Assembly: GCA_910579545.1 (NCBI GenBank)
Contig: CAJTVI010000007.1
Coordinates: forward strand, 6,126 to 70,125
Direction: 5' to 3'
Length of the DNA: 64,000 nucleotides
Origin: an uncultured Oscillospiraceae bacterium
GTDB taxonomy: Bacteria > Bacillota > Clostridia > Oscillospirales > Ruminococcaceae
The first letter of the stretch is position 1. Each line of letters begins with the position of its first letter. The position numbers were made by a program, and so were the translations under genes. Shown here piece after piece: positions 42,100 to 50,880 of the stretch. The notes beneath the pieces were generated by a model. It had not been told where the DNA came from. It saw only the letters and a list, made by a program, of their open reading frames with translations, and did no database searches.

Positions 42100-43683
42100 T
42101 TACCGCCGCTTTGCCAAAAGCCCGCCCGCAATGCCCTTTGCCCGGCCCAGCACCCCCAAAAAGGCGGGGTCGCGGGCAAACAGGGCCAGCAAAACAAGGT
42201 TTGGCAGCACCGCGCAAACCGCGCACTGCAAGATAAAGTTTAAAAGCCCCGGCCCGGCAAACAGGGCGCACACCGCGTGGGTTGCCAGCACCACCGCCGC
42301 GGCCAGCGCCATCCGGCCGGCCATGCGGGCCACATACCCCTTCCAGGGCAGGCCGAACCCATCGTGAAAAACATAGTACCCCTGGGCAAAAAAGGTGGTA
42401 AAGACCTCCGAGACCACGGTGGAGAGGTAGACCCCCACCAGCCCCATGCGGCGGGCCAGCCAAAGGGTAAGGAATACGTTGAGCACCCCGCCCGCCAGCG
42501 CCAGATAGCAGCCCTGCCGCAAAAGGCCCATGGCGTTTTTAAAGGTGGTAAGGGTGTTGTTGACCGTGCCCATGTAAAACCGGAAGACCAAGCAGGCCAC
42601 CACCGCGCCGCTCAAGGTAAGGTCGGCCCCGCCCTTATCCCGGAAAAACAGCTGGATAAAGGGGGTGAGCAGCTGGTACAGGCAGGCGGCCGAGACACAG
42701 CTGATCCAGAAATTGGCAAGGTCCAGCTGCTTAAAAACCTCCATCCGGCGGGCCTGCCCCTCCGAGTGGTTGAGATTGCCCACGCTGGGGGCGAGGGATA
42801 CGGTGACCATGGCGATGACCATGACCACATAGTTGATGATCATGGTATAGTTTTCGGTGCTGCCCACCAGGGCGGTGCCCAGCGCGGCGCTGACCACGAT
42901 GGTATCCACCGCCGAGAGCAGCTTGAAGGAGAGGTTGTTGATAAAAAGCGCGCGCACGTCCCGGAACATGGTGGCCAGTATCTCGCGGGGCATGGGGTCG
43001 GCGGTTTTGGCCCGGATATAAGGATACAGCGTATCGGCCTTGTGCGCAATACAGATGTTTTTGAGGATGCCCACCCCCAGCTCGGCCGCGAGGGCCAGCT
43101 CAAAGGCGCCCGGCCGGCTGTGGAAGAGCACCACCACCCCGCACTTGGCAAGGCTGGCCAGGATGGAAAAGGCGCTGCCCAGGTTGTTGACGTGGTAGGC
43201 CTTTTGGTCGGCCGAGAGGATGCTGGATTTGTAGGCAAAAAACCAGTAGGAGGCCACCGAGTTTGCCAAAAACAGCCCATACACCAGGTAGAGGTTGACC
43301 GGGGGCGCCCCCTCGAACTTGACCAGCCGCGGCAGCACCGGCACAAGGGCGGCCCCCAGCGCCAGCACCGCCCAGCCGATGACGCGGTAGCACCTTTTGT
43401 AAAAGTGCATGTAGGTGCGCACGGTGCGCTCGTCCCGCTCGGCCAGGGGCTTATACAGGTAGACCGTGATGGCGCTGCCCACCCCCAGCTCGGCCAGCGA
43501 GAGGAAGGTGAGCACATGGCTGAACAGCCCATTGACCCCCACGAACTCCCGCCCGAGGTAGGCGACATAGACCCAGCGGGACAAAAACCCAATGAGGATC
43601 GAAACGATCTTTTGCCCCACGCCGGACGCCATGGTCAGCAGGGAGTTTTTGGTACGGGAATTTTCCAAAGCAGCGCCTTTCAT
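42100..43683 (-). CDS. Wzx-like oligosaccharide flippase
   Basis: A 527-residue membrane protein of the MOP/PST superfamily, with 12-14 helices. The first helix region TKNSLLTMASGVGQKIVSILIGF and the loop YLGREFVGVNGLFSHVLTFLSLAELGVGSAI are typical of Wzx/PST transporters in Firmicutes. It should flip the lipid-linked repeat unit. The ribosome site before the ATG at 43683 is weak. Confidence 0.88.
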   Translation of the reverse strand: MKGAALENSRTKNSLLTMASGVGQKIVSILIGFLSRWVYVAYLGREFVGVNGLFSHVLTFLSLAELGVGSAITVYLYKPLAERDERTVRTYMHFYKRCYRVIGWAVLALGAALVPVLPRLVKFEGAPPVNLYLVYGLFLANSVASYWFFAYKSSILSADQKAYHVNNLGSAFSILASLAKCGVVVLFHSRPGAFELALAAELGVGILKNICIAHKADTLYPYIRAKTADPMPREILATMFRDVRALFINNLSFKLLSAVDTIVVSAALGTALVGSTENYTMIINYVVMVIAMVTVSLAPSVGNLNHSEGQARRMEVFKQLDLANFWISCVSAACLYQLLTPFIQLFFRDKGGADLTLSGAVVACLVFRFYMGTVNNTLTTFKNAMGLLRQGCYLALAGGVLNVFLTLWLARRMGLVGVYLSTVVSEVFTTFFAQGYYVFHDGFGLPWKGYVARMAGRMALAAAVVLATHAVCALFAGPGLLNFILQCAVCAVLPNLVLLALFARDPAFLGVLGRAKGIAGGLLAKRR

Positions 43684-43833
43684 TTGGGTTGTTTTTTGGG
43701 GGGGCAGACATGGATGCGGTCCACGATCCAGCGCATGCCGGGGTGCCAATAGATCGCTTCCAGCAGGCCCCGGGCCGTTTGGCCCGGCCCCGCGCGGCCG
43801 CCGTTTTCCGGCTTTTAAGAAAAGTTCGGCCTT

Positions 43834-44808
43834 TCAGCAGTCGCCCCAGAGCCGGCGGTAGAGCCGGGTGCCCCCGGTAAGCCCCGCCAGCTTTACGCAG
43901 AGCCCAAAGCGCCGGGGCAGGTAGCTTTCCAGTTCATAAAGAAGGTCCCGGTCCTCCTGGGGCACCTCCTTTAACACGCCGCAGCGCCCGGCCAGCAGCA
44001 TCCGCTGGAAGCCGCAGAGCGCCGCGCAGCGCAAAAGGAAGGCCCGGCGGGTCTCGTCCCCCTCAAAGAGGGCGGCGTCGGCCGCCAGCGCCCGCGTGAC
44101 CTGGGCCAGGCTGTCCAGCCGCTTTTGCCGCCGGCCGGGGCTGAGCATGGTGCTCTCGTGGCCGGCGGCGGCGGTGTCGCGGTAATGGTAGAGCGGCTCC
44201 TCGCAGACCACCGCCGCCCGGGCGCGGGCCAGCGCGCGGGGGCACCACTCGCTGTCCTCATGGTAGATGCCCTCGTGCAGCCAAAGCCCCTGTTCGGTAA
44301 AAAGGGCGCGGCGGGGCGCGTACCGGCAGAGTGCGGCCGAAAAGGGGATCTCGCGCACCGCGCGGGCAAGGTACCCCTCGATGCCGCCGGCAAACTGCGC
44401 CTGGGTAAAGGGGGCGATCAGCCCGCCGTTTGCCTCGGAATAGAGGTTGTACAGCAAGAGGTCGGCCTGGGGCGGGGCGGCGCGCAGGGCGACGTCGATG
44501 GTCCTCAGCGCGCCGGGGGCGAGGGTGTCGTCGCTGTCCACAAACACCAGCCACTCCCCCGCCGCGGCCCGGATGGCGGCGTTGCGGGCGGCCGCCTGGC
44601 CGGCGTTTGGCTGGTGGAACACCCGCACAAAGGGGCACCGGGCGGCGTATCCGTCGCAGAGGGCGGGGGTCTCGTCGGCCGAGCCGTCGTCTATCAGCAG
44701 CACCTCATAGCCGAGGGCTTCGGCGTCCGGCAAAACGCTCTGCATGCATTCGGGCAGGTAGGCGGCCACGTTGTAGGCCGGGATGATGATGCTGACCAGC
44801 GGCGGCAT
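43834..44808 (-). CDS. Family 2 glycosyltransferase
   Basis: A 324-residue GT-A enzyme. The N-terminal LVSIIIPAYNVAAYLPECMQS, the LLIDDGSADETP loop and the metal-binding WLVFVDSDD are all canonical. ARNAAIRAAAGEW is the usual connecting motif. The acceptor is unknown. It belongs to the capsule operon between ugd and wzx. Confidence 0.9.
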   Translation of the reverse strand: MPPLVSIIIPAYNVAAYLPECMQSVLPDAEALGYEVLLIDDGSADETPALCDGYAARCPFVRVFHQPNAGQAAARNAAIRAAAGEWLVFVDSDDTLAPGALRTIDVALRAAPPQADLLLYNLYSEANGGLIAPFTQAQFAGGIEGYLARAVREIPFSAALCRYAPRRALFTEQGLWLHEGIYHEDSEWCPRALARARAAVVCEEPLYHYRDTAAAGHESTMLSPGRRQKRLDSLAQVTRALAADAALFEGDETRRAFLLRCAALCGFQRMLLAGRCGVLKEVPQEDRDLLYELESYLPRRFGLCVKLAGLTGGTRLYRRLWGDC

Positions 44809-44886
44809 GGCGCGCCCCCCTTTCCTGGCGGCGGTCCAAAGCCTGCCTTGAACCGCCGCTTCCTCGTTTTGCCGCCTGGCGGCGGT

Positions 44887-46239
44887 TTACCCCTCGCGGG
44901 TGTCCACCGGCGGGCGGCCGATGGATTCGTACCGCAGCCTTGCCCCGCTTTTTTGTACCTCTTCGGGCGAAAAGCAGTTGCGGCCGTCCAGCACTAAGGG
45001 CAGGGCCATCTGCTCCTCAAAGGTTTTGGGGTCGAGGGCGCGCACCTCGGGCCACTCGGTAAAGATCAGGCAGAGCCCGGCCCCGGCCAGCGCGTTTTGG
45101 ATGGTGTCGCAGTAGGTGATGCTGCCGGCGGCCCCGGCCGTGCCCGGCAGGCCGGCCAGCCGGCGGGCAAAGTTCTGAGCGGCCACAGGGTCCCAGGCGC
45201 GTAAGGCTGCCCCCTCGGCCAGAAGCTGGGGCACGCAGAGCAGGCTGGGGGCCTCGCGCAGATCGTCGGTGCCGGGCTTAAAGGCAAGGCCCAGCACCGC
45301 CACCGTGACCCCGGCAAGGCTTTTGTAGTGGGCGTGCGCCTTTTGCAGCAGCCGGCGCTTTTGCCCCTCGTTGACCGCGATGGTGGCGGCCACCGTTTTG
45401 AGGGTGACCCCCTTGATGGTGGCAAAGCTGTCCAGCGCCTTGGTGTCCTTGGGGAAGCAGCTGCCCCCATAGCCGATGCCGGCCCGCAGAAAATGCCGGC
45501 CGATGCGCTGGTCGTACCCCATGCCGGTGGCCACGTCGTCCACGCTGGCCCCCACCATCTCGCAGAGGTTGGCGATCTCGTTGATATAGCTGATCTTGAG
45601 GGCCAGAAAATCGTTGGAGGCGTACTTGATCATCTCGGCGCTGCGGCGGCTGGTAAACAGCCGGGGAGCGTCAAAATCGGCGTAGACCTCCTCCAGCACC
45701 CGGCGGGGCCGCTCGGCCTCGGTGCCGATCACGATCCGGCTGGCGTGCAGGGTATCCCGCACGGCGGTGCCCTGAGACAAAAACTCGGGGTTGGAGGCCA
45801 CGTCCAGCCGCACCGGATGGGCCAGGTGCTCCTTGAGGTAGCGCTCCACCTCGTCGTTGGTGCCGATGGGCACGGTGGATTTGACCACCACCACGCAGTC
45901 CCGCCGCACGGCCGCGGCGATCTCGCGCACCACCGCGAACACATAGTCGAGGTTGGCCGAGCCGTCCTCCCGCTCGGGGGTGCCCACCCCGATAAAGATC
46001 ACCTCGGCGTTTTGGTAGGCGGCCGCGCCGTCGGTGGTAAACCGCAGCCGGCCGGCCCCGATGCCCTCTTTGAGCAGCTCCTCCAGCCCCGGCTCGTAGA
46101 TGGGGCTCTGGCCGGCACAAAGCCGCGCCACCTTGGCCGCGTCCACGTCCACGCAGGTCACCGAATGCCCATGATGGGCAAGGCAGACCCCGGTTACAAG
46201 GCCAACATACCCGGTGCCGGCAACTGCGATCTCTTTCAT
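44887..46239 (-). CDS. ugd: UDP-glucose 6-dehydrogenase
   Basis: A 450-residue enzyme that oxidises UDP-glucose to UDP-glucuronate. It has the NAD motif VAGTGYVGLVTGVCLA, IFIGVGTP, the catalytic Cys in GIGYGGSCFPKD and LGLAFKPGTDDLREAPS. The length is normal. It indicates that glucuronic acid (or a derivative) is part of the polysaccharide. Confidence 0.96.
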   Translation of the reverse strand: MKEIAVAGTGYVGLVTGVCLAHHGHSVTCVDVDAAKVARLCAGQSPIYEPGLEELLKEGIGAGRLRFTTDGAAAYQNAEVIFIGVGTPEREDGSANLDYVFAVVREIAAAVRRDCVVVVKSTVPIGTNDEVERYLKEHLAHPVRLDVASNPEFLSQGTAVRDTLHASRIVIGTEAERPRRVLEEVYADFDAPRLFTSRRSAEMIKYASNDFLALKISYINEIANLCEMVGASVDDVATGMGYDQRIGRHFLRAGIGYGGSCFPKDTKALDSFATIKGVTLKTVAATIAVNEGQKRRLLQKAHAHYKSLAGVTVAVLGLAFKPGTDDLREAPSLLCVPQLLAEGAALRAWDPVAAQNFARRLAGLPGTAGAAGSITYCDTIQNALAGAGLCLIFTEWPEVRALDPKTFEEQMALPLVLDGRNCFSPEEVQKSGARLRYESIGRPPVDTREG

Positions 46240-46311
46240 AAGTCAAACCCTTTCTTTCGCGGCGGTTCCATCGGTGGATCGAATTTGGTTTGGATCCTTT
46301 GTTTTCCCATC

Positions 46312-47472
46312 TCACTGCCGCTTTTGCGCGGCCTGCGCGTAAACCTTCAGCATCTTTTGGGCGATGCTGTCCCACAAAAAGTCCCGTTCCACCGCCGCGT
46401 GGGCCGCCGCGCCGATGCGCACCTGCTCGTCGGGATGTGCGGCCAGCCAGCTGATGCGCGCGGCGTACTCCGCGGCCGAAAAACCCTGCTGCACAAGGCC
46501 GGTGGCCCCGTCCTCCATCAAAACGTCCGAGCCGCCGTTGAGGCTGGTCAGGGCGGGCAGGCCAAAATACATCGCTTCCAGCAGCACCATGCCAAAGATC
46601 TCGTACCGGGTGGGCAGCAAAAGCAGGTTGGCGTGGTCATAAAGGGCGTGCACCTCGGCCTGGGGCACCCGCTCGCGGTAGTCTACCCGGTCCCACACGC
46701 CCAGCTGTTTTGCACAGGCAAAGCAGGCGTCCCGGTAGGCGGGCTCCCCCCTGCCCACCAGCACCAGCCGGATGCCGGGCAGGGTTTTGGCGGCCTCGGC
46801 CAGCACCTCAAACAAAAAGCGGATGCTGCGCCGCTCCTCCAGCACCCCGATGTACAAGAGTTCAAACCCCGGCCGGGCGGCCGCCGCCGGGCGGGCGGCG
46901 GGGTCATAGGGGGCGGCAAGGGTGTCCTTGTCCAGCCCCACCCCCACCGGCAGCACCTGGCAAAAGCCCTTTTGCCGCAAAAAGGCTTCGGCCATCCGGC
47001 TTTTGGCAAAGCAGGGCACCCCGGCGTTCTTTTTGGGGCGGTTGAACACCGTATCAAACACCCGGCATTTGAGGTTATACCCTTTTGTAAAATCGCTCTG
47101 GTAGGGCCCGTGGTACACCGTGACCAGCTTGCCCTTTGGCGGGCGGCGGTAGAGCATCCAGCTGGTAAGCTGGTCGTACTCGGCCACCTGCAAAACGTCG
47201 TACCCGGCAATCAGTTCCTTGAGCTGGGCGGGCTTAAAAATGCCGTTTTTAAAAAAATTATGCCCCGGCCGCCAGTGGATGATCACCGTCCGGCCATCCT
47301 CGCAGCCCGGCACCGCCACCGCCTGGTCGCGCGCGGGCTGGCTGCCGCTGTAGTAGAGGATGCCGCAGCTGTGCCCGGCGCGCACAAAGGCGCGGGCCAG
47401 GCCGATCTCCTGCGAATTGTAGGCGGCCGGGTCCATCACGCTGGGAAAGGTGCGCAGCAAGAGGATCTTCAT
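46312..47472 (-). CDS. Family 4 glycosyltransferase
   Basis: A 386-residue GT-B enzyme. The N-terminal Rossmann half begins MKILLLRTFPS with GLARAFVRAGHS; the C-terminal half has LLYIGVLEERRSI and the donor-binding EX7E region (YEIFGMVLLEAMYFGLPAL). GGAGC precedes the ATG. Repeat copy 3 separates it from the upstream transferase. Confidence 0.88.
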   Translation of the reverse strand: MKILLLRTFPSVMDPAAYNSQEIGLARAFVRAGHSCGILYYSGSQPARDQAVAVPGCEDGRTVIIHWRPGHNFFKNGIFKPAQLKELIAGYDVLQVAEYDQLTSWMLYRRPPKGKLVTVYHGPYQSDFTKGYNLKCRVFDTVFNRPKKNAGVPCFAKSRMAEAFLRQKGFCQVLPVGVGLDKDTLAAPYDPAARPAAAARPGFELLYIGVLEERRSIRFLFEVLAEAAKTLPGIRLVLVGRGEPAYRDACFACAKQLGVWDRVDYRERVPQAEVHALYDHANLLLLPTRYEIFGMVLLEAMYFGLPALTSLNGGSDVLMEDGATGLVQQGFSAAEYAARISWLAAHPDEQVRIGAAAHAAVERDFLWDSIAQKMLKVYAQAAQKRQ

Positions 47473-47493
47473 GCAAAAAGGCTCCTTTCGGGA

Positions 47494-47631
47494 GTGTCCA
47501 AAACCGGGGAGGCGTCCGCCGGCCGGGTGCGTGTGAGCAGTCTCTCAAGGCAACAGGACCCCTGCCCTGAAAGCCTTTCGAAACTCTCCCCCGCGCCCGG
47601 CTCGGGGCCAACAAAACCCTTACTGTGGACG
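47494..47631 (-). repeat. Dispersed palindromic element, copy 3 of 3
   Basis: The same element as 3215-3355, in opposite orientation, with a few substitutions in the core (for example GTGTGAGCAG for GTGGGAGCAG). The ends are GTGTCC (47494) and GTGGAC (47625-47630). Here it lies inside the capsule operon between two genes, so it must be transcribed, unlike copies 1 and 2, which are next to promoters. Confidence 0.8.
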
Positions 47632-47642
47632 CCCCTCTCCTT

Positions 47643-48404
47643 TCAGCGCCGCAAAAGCCGCTTTTTGAGGGCCAGGTACCGCTCACGGCCCAAAACCCTT
47701 GCCGCAAGCCCGATGCACCGAAACCGCAGCCTGCGGTACCAGGGCGACCAGGTGGCCGCAAAATGGTGGAAGGAGCGGGTGTTGGCGGTGGGCAAAAACA
47801 TCTGGGTCTCGTGCTCAAAGGGGCTGAAATACTCGGCGGGATAAAGGGTAAAGCCGGCCACCTGCTGCATCTGGTTGCCGCCGGTAAAGCCGTGGCGGCG
47901 CAGCGCCTCGGTGGTGTAGGCCACGATGGTTTTTTTGTTGAGGCTGCCGTCTGGGTTTACAAAATGCAAAGCGGCGTAATCCCTTAAAATTTCGCCGATC
48001 AGGGCGCTGCCCGGCGGGCTTGCTATGATCGAGCCGGGGTTGACCGTATCCGGCAGCTCAAAGCCCATCAGGCTGGGGGTGGCCTCGAGCAGGTCGTCCA
48101 GCGGTTTGAACAGCTCCACATCGGTGCACAGGCAGACCCCGCCCAGATGGTAAAGGATCCAAAACCGCGCGTAATCCGACACAAAGGCGTACTTTTTTGC
48201 GGCATAGGCCTCGGCGGTGTAGGGGATGGAGTTTACGTCAAAGTCGTCCTCGGTCCACACCCTGATCTGCCAGGAGGGCATCTGCGCCCGCCAGGTATCC
48301 ATGCAGCGCCGGATCAGGGGGCTTTTTTCGCCCCGGCCAAACCAGCAGCAGTGGATGACCTTGGGCAGGCCGGCGGCGTTGGTTGGCGTTTGCTGTTCCG
48401 GCAT
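47643..48404 (-). CDS. Capsular polysaccharide glycosyltransferase (DXD/GT32-like)
   Basis: A 253-residue soluble GT-A enzyme. The motifs PKVIHCCWFGRGEKS, AYAAKKYAFVSDYARFWILYHLGG and the metal-binding VCLCTDVELFKP are those of the Gly_transf_sug/OCH1-like group used in capsule synthesis. The ATG at 48404 follows a GGGGGG stretch. Confidence 0.87.
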   Translation of the reverse strand: MPEQQTPTNAAGLPKVIHCCWFGRGEKSPLIRRCMDTWRAQMPSWQIRVWTEDDFDVNSIPYTAEAYAAKKYAFVSDYARFWILYHLGGVCLCTDVELFKPLDDLLEATPSLMGFELPDTVNPGSIIASPPGSALIGEILRDYAALHFVNPDGSLNKKTIVAYTTEALRRHGFTGGNQMQQVAGFTLYPAEYFSPFEHETQMFLPTANTRSFHHFAATWSPWYRRLRFRCIGLAARVLGRERYLALKKRLLRR

Positions 48405-48450
48405 GGGCGGACCCCCCTTTTTGTTGTTTTTTGGCCGCGCGGGCGTTTTG

Positions 48451-49614
48451 TCAGCCAAGGCCCGCGGCGCGGCGGTAGAGGGCCGCGGTGGCGCGGGCGG
48501 TCTCGTTCCAGGAATAGTGCTGCCGGATGTATTCGGCCTGCGGGGGCCCGGCGGGGGGCGGGTTTTCAAGCGCCGCCTGCAGGGCCGTGCGCAGGGCCTC
48601 AATATCCCCCTTGGCAAAGCGGGCCCCAAACCGGCCCAGCAGCTGGGTGTTCTCCGGGATGTCGCTCACAAGGCAGGGAACGCCGCAGCGCATTGCCTCC
48701 AGCAGGCTGATGGGCATGCCCTCGATGTCGCTGGGCAGCACATAGAGGGCGGCGTTCTGCAAAAGCTCGGCCTTGAGCTGCCCCGCCGCAAAGCCGGCCA
48801 GGATCACCCGGCTGTCCTCAGCGGCCAGCCGCTGGATCATGGGCCAGTAGTCGCCGGAGTGGCTGTCCCCCCCGGCCACCACCAGCTTTTTATCGGTCTC
48901 GAGGCCCTTGTAGGCCTCAAGGAGGTAGTGCAGGCCCTTTTCGGGCACGATGCGGGCCAAAAACAGGAGGTAATCCCCGCCCGCAAGGCCCCACTGCTGC
49001 CGGATGAGGGCGGGCGGCGCAGGGGGCTGCGGCTCGACCCCGTTGGGCAGAAAGGTGGTGCTGCGGCCGTAGGTTTGGGCAAAGTATTCCCGCACCCCCT
49101 CGCTGAGCACGATGACCTCGTCGGCATACCGGGCGATCACCTTTTCGCCCAGCTTGAGGTACCAGCTGCCAAAGCCGCCCCACTTGGCGCGCTGCCAGTC
49201 CAGCCCGTGGACGGTGGCAGCCGTGTGCCGGCCAAGCAGGTGCGCCAGCGCCAGCATCACGCTGGGGCCGAGGGCGTGGTAGTGGATGACGTCGTAGCCG
49301 CCGGACAGGAAAATGGCGTGCAGGGTGGCCAAAAAGGAGTAGATGACCGCGTCCAGGCTCTTTTTGTTGATGGTGGGCACCGTGACGATGCGGGCCCCCG
49401 CGTACTGTTTGGGGCGGGGCATACCCCTGGCGGCCCGGTTGTAGAGGGTGACCGCGTAGCCCGCCGCCGAGAGCCGGCCGGCCAGCTCCTCCACCACCAC
49501 CTCGACCCCGCCCTCCCGGCCGGGCACCCGCTTGTGGCCGATCATGGCGATTTTTAAGGGGCGCGGCGCGGGGGTGTTTGGCCGCACCGCCGGGTTTTGG
49601 CCGGCGGCGCTCAT
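48451..49614 (-). CDS. Family 4 glycosyltransferase with DUF1972-like N-terminus
   Basis: A 387-residue GT-B enzyme. The start KIAMIGHKRVPGREGGVEVVVEELA is typical of the DUF1972 N-terminal domain found in rhamnosyl- and related transferases; VIHYHALGPS and ATVHGLDWQRAKWG also fit. The C-terminal half has LFLARIVPEKGLHYLLEA and the donor motif EGMPISLLEAMRCGVPCLVS. Its ATG overlaps the stop of the radical SAM gene. Confidence 0.88.
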   Translation of the reverse strand: MSAAGQNPAVRPNTPAPRPLKIAMIGHKRVPGREGGVEVVVEELAGRLSAAGYAVTLYNRAARGMPRPKQYAGARIVTVPTINKKSLDAVIYSFLATLHAIFLSGGYDVIHYHALGPSVMLALAHLLGRHTAATVHGLDWQRAKWGGFGSWYLKLGEKVIARYADEVIVLSEGVREYFAQTYGRSTTFLPNGVEPQPPAPPALIRQQWGLAGGDYLLFLARIVPEKGLHYLLEAYKGLETDKKLVVAGGDSHSGDYWPMIQRLAAEDSRVILAGFAAGQLKAELLQNAALYVLPSDIEGMPISLLEAMRCGVPCLVSDIPENTQLLGRFGARFAKGDIEALRTALQAALENPPPAGPPQAEYIRQHYSWNETARATAALYRRAAGLG

Positions 49615-50753
49615 TCGGGGCTGCCCTGTTCGGGCTGCTGCGGCGCGGGGGCGTTTTGGGCTGCGGGGTCCGCAGAACCGCCTTTTGGGCCGGGGGCGTT
49701 TTGGGCCGCGGGGTCCGCAGAACCGCCTTTTGGGCCGGGGGCGTTTTGCGGCGGCTGGATAAAGGCGTTTTCGGCAAGGCTGTACCGGCCGCCCTTGAAA
49801 AATTTATGCTTGAGCACCCACCAGCCCGGCACCCAGATATACTTGTGCATGGCCGGGGAAACGCTGCCGATCATCCAGCAGTTGCGGGGACAATTGCGGG
49901 CCTGTTCACGCACCTTCTGGGCCTGCTCGCTGTTCCAGAGCTCCTCCCAGCTCTGCTCCTTCAGGTTGCCCATCACCGCCTTTTGGGCCATGCCGTTGCA
50001 GGGGATCACATCGCAGAAGGGGTCGATGAAAAAGGCGTTTTTGGACATATCGCAGGGCAAAAGCCGCTGGTTGCCGTAGATATAGTTGATCAGCCCATGG
50101 TTAAAGTAGGCCCTGAACCACTTTTTGGGGCTGCTGCTTTTGAGCAGTTCGTTGATCAGGGCCTCAAAATTCTGGGCCACATGGTATTTGTCCTCGATCT
50201 TGTTGTCGGTTTTGCGAAAGTAAAAGCTGTTGTGCAGGGTGGCGGTGGCAAACTCCATGCCCATCTCGTCGCTCAAACGGTAGAGGGGCACCAGGTCCTC
50301 ACAGTTCATGTCCTGCACGGTCATGCCAAAGCCGACGTCCGGATGGCCCATCTCCACTAAGGTTTTAAGGGTGCTGTACCCCCGCTGCCAGCCGTCCGGG
50401 ATGCGGCGGATGGCGTCGTTGGTGGCCTGCATCCCCTCGATGCTGATGCGGATGCCGAGCTTGGGAAACCGCTTGCAGAGCTCGATGATGCGGTCGGTAA
50501 AATAGCCATTGGTGGAGATGACGATGCGGTCGCTTTTTTTATAAAGCTCCTCCACGATCTCGGCAAGGTCTTTGCGGATGAACGGCTCGCCGCCCGTGAT
50601 GTTGGTAAAGGCCATCTCGGGCAGCTTGCGGATCACCTCCAAGCTGATCTCCTCCTCCGGGCGGGAGGGGTCGCGCCAGCAGTCGCACATATTGCAGCGG
50701 GCGTTGCAGCGGTAGGTGACGATCACCGTGCCGTATAAGCTGCGTTTGGGCAT
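49611..50753 (-). CDS. Radical SAM enzyme with SPASM-like C-terminus in a capsule locus
   Basis: A 380-residue protein. The [4Fe-4S]-SAM motif is CNARCNMC (about residues 16-23), followed by ITGGEPFIRKD and ISTNGYFTD. The C-terminal half has additional cysteines (LLPCDMSKN, DVIPCNGMA, NCPRNCWMIGS), which suggests an auxiliary cluster as in SPASM/Twitch enzymes. The substrate is unknown; a sugar or lipid-linked intermediate is plausible from context. The last 50 residues are a Pro/Gly/Ala tail with two exact 15-residue repeats. It overlaps the downstream GT4 gene. Confidence 0.85.
   Translation of the reverse strand: MPKRSLYGTVIVTYRCNARCNMCDCWRDPSRPEEEISLEVIRKLPEMAFTNITGGEPFIRKDLAEIVEELYKKSDRIVISTNGYFTDRIIELCKRFPKLGIRISIEGMQATNDAIRRIPDGWQRGYSTLKTLVEMGHPDVGFGMTVQDMNCEDLVPLYRLSDEMGMEFATATLHNSFYFRKTDNKIEDKYHVAQNFEALINELLKSSSPKKWFRAYFNHGLINYIYGNQRLLPCDMSKNAFFIDPFCDVIPCNGMAQKAVMGNLKEQSWEELWNSEQAQKVREQARNCPRNCWMIGSVSPAMHKYIWVPGWWVLKHKFFKGGRYSLAENAFIQPPQNAPGPKGGSADPAAQNAPGPKGGSADPAAQNAPAPQQPEQGSPE
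49650..49752 (-). repeat. 45-bp tandem repeat in the radical SAM gene
   Basis: Units 49650-49694 and 49695-49739, then a partial third. They encode QNAPGPKGGSADPAA twice. The two full units differ at one base. This can vary in copy number without a frameshift. Confidence 0.85.
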
Positions 50754-50880
50754 TTATGCCGCCCCTTTCCTAATATTTGGATTTTTATCCCTTTTGCCCC
50801 AAAAACCATGCTCCCCTTTGTCAAGCGATGCTTGGCCTGGGGCCGGCCCCGCGCCGGTTTTGGCCAGGGGCCGGGTGCCG

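Noticed and set aside
45328..47844. 838-codon plus-strand frame opposite ugd and a glycosyltransferase
   Set aside because: It is an antisense shadow of two clear genes and passes through repeat copy 3.
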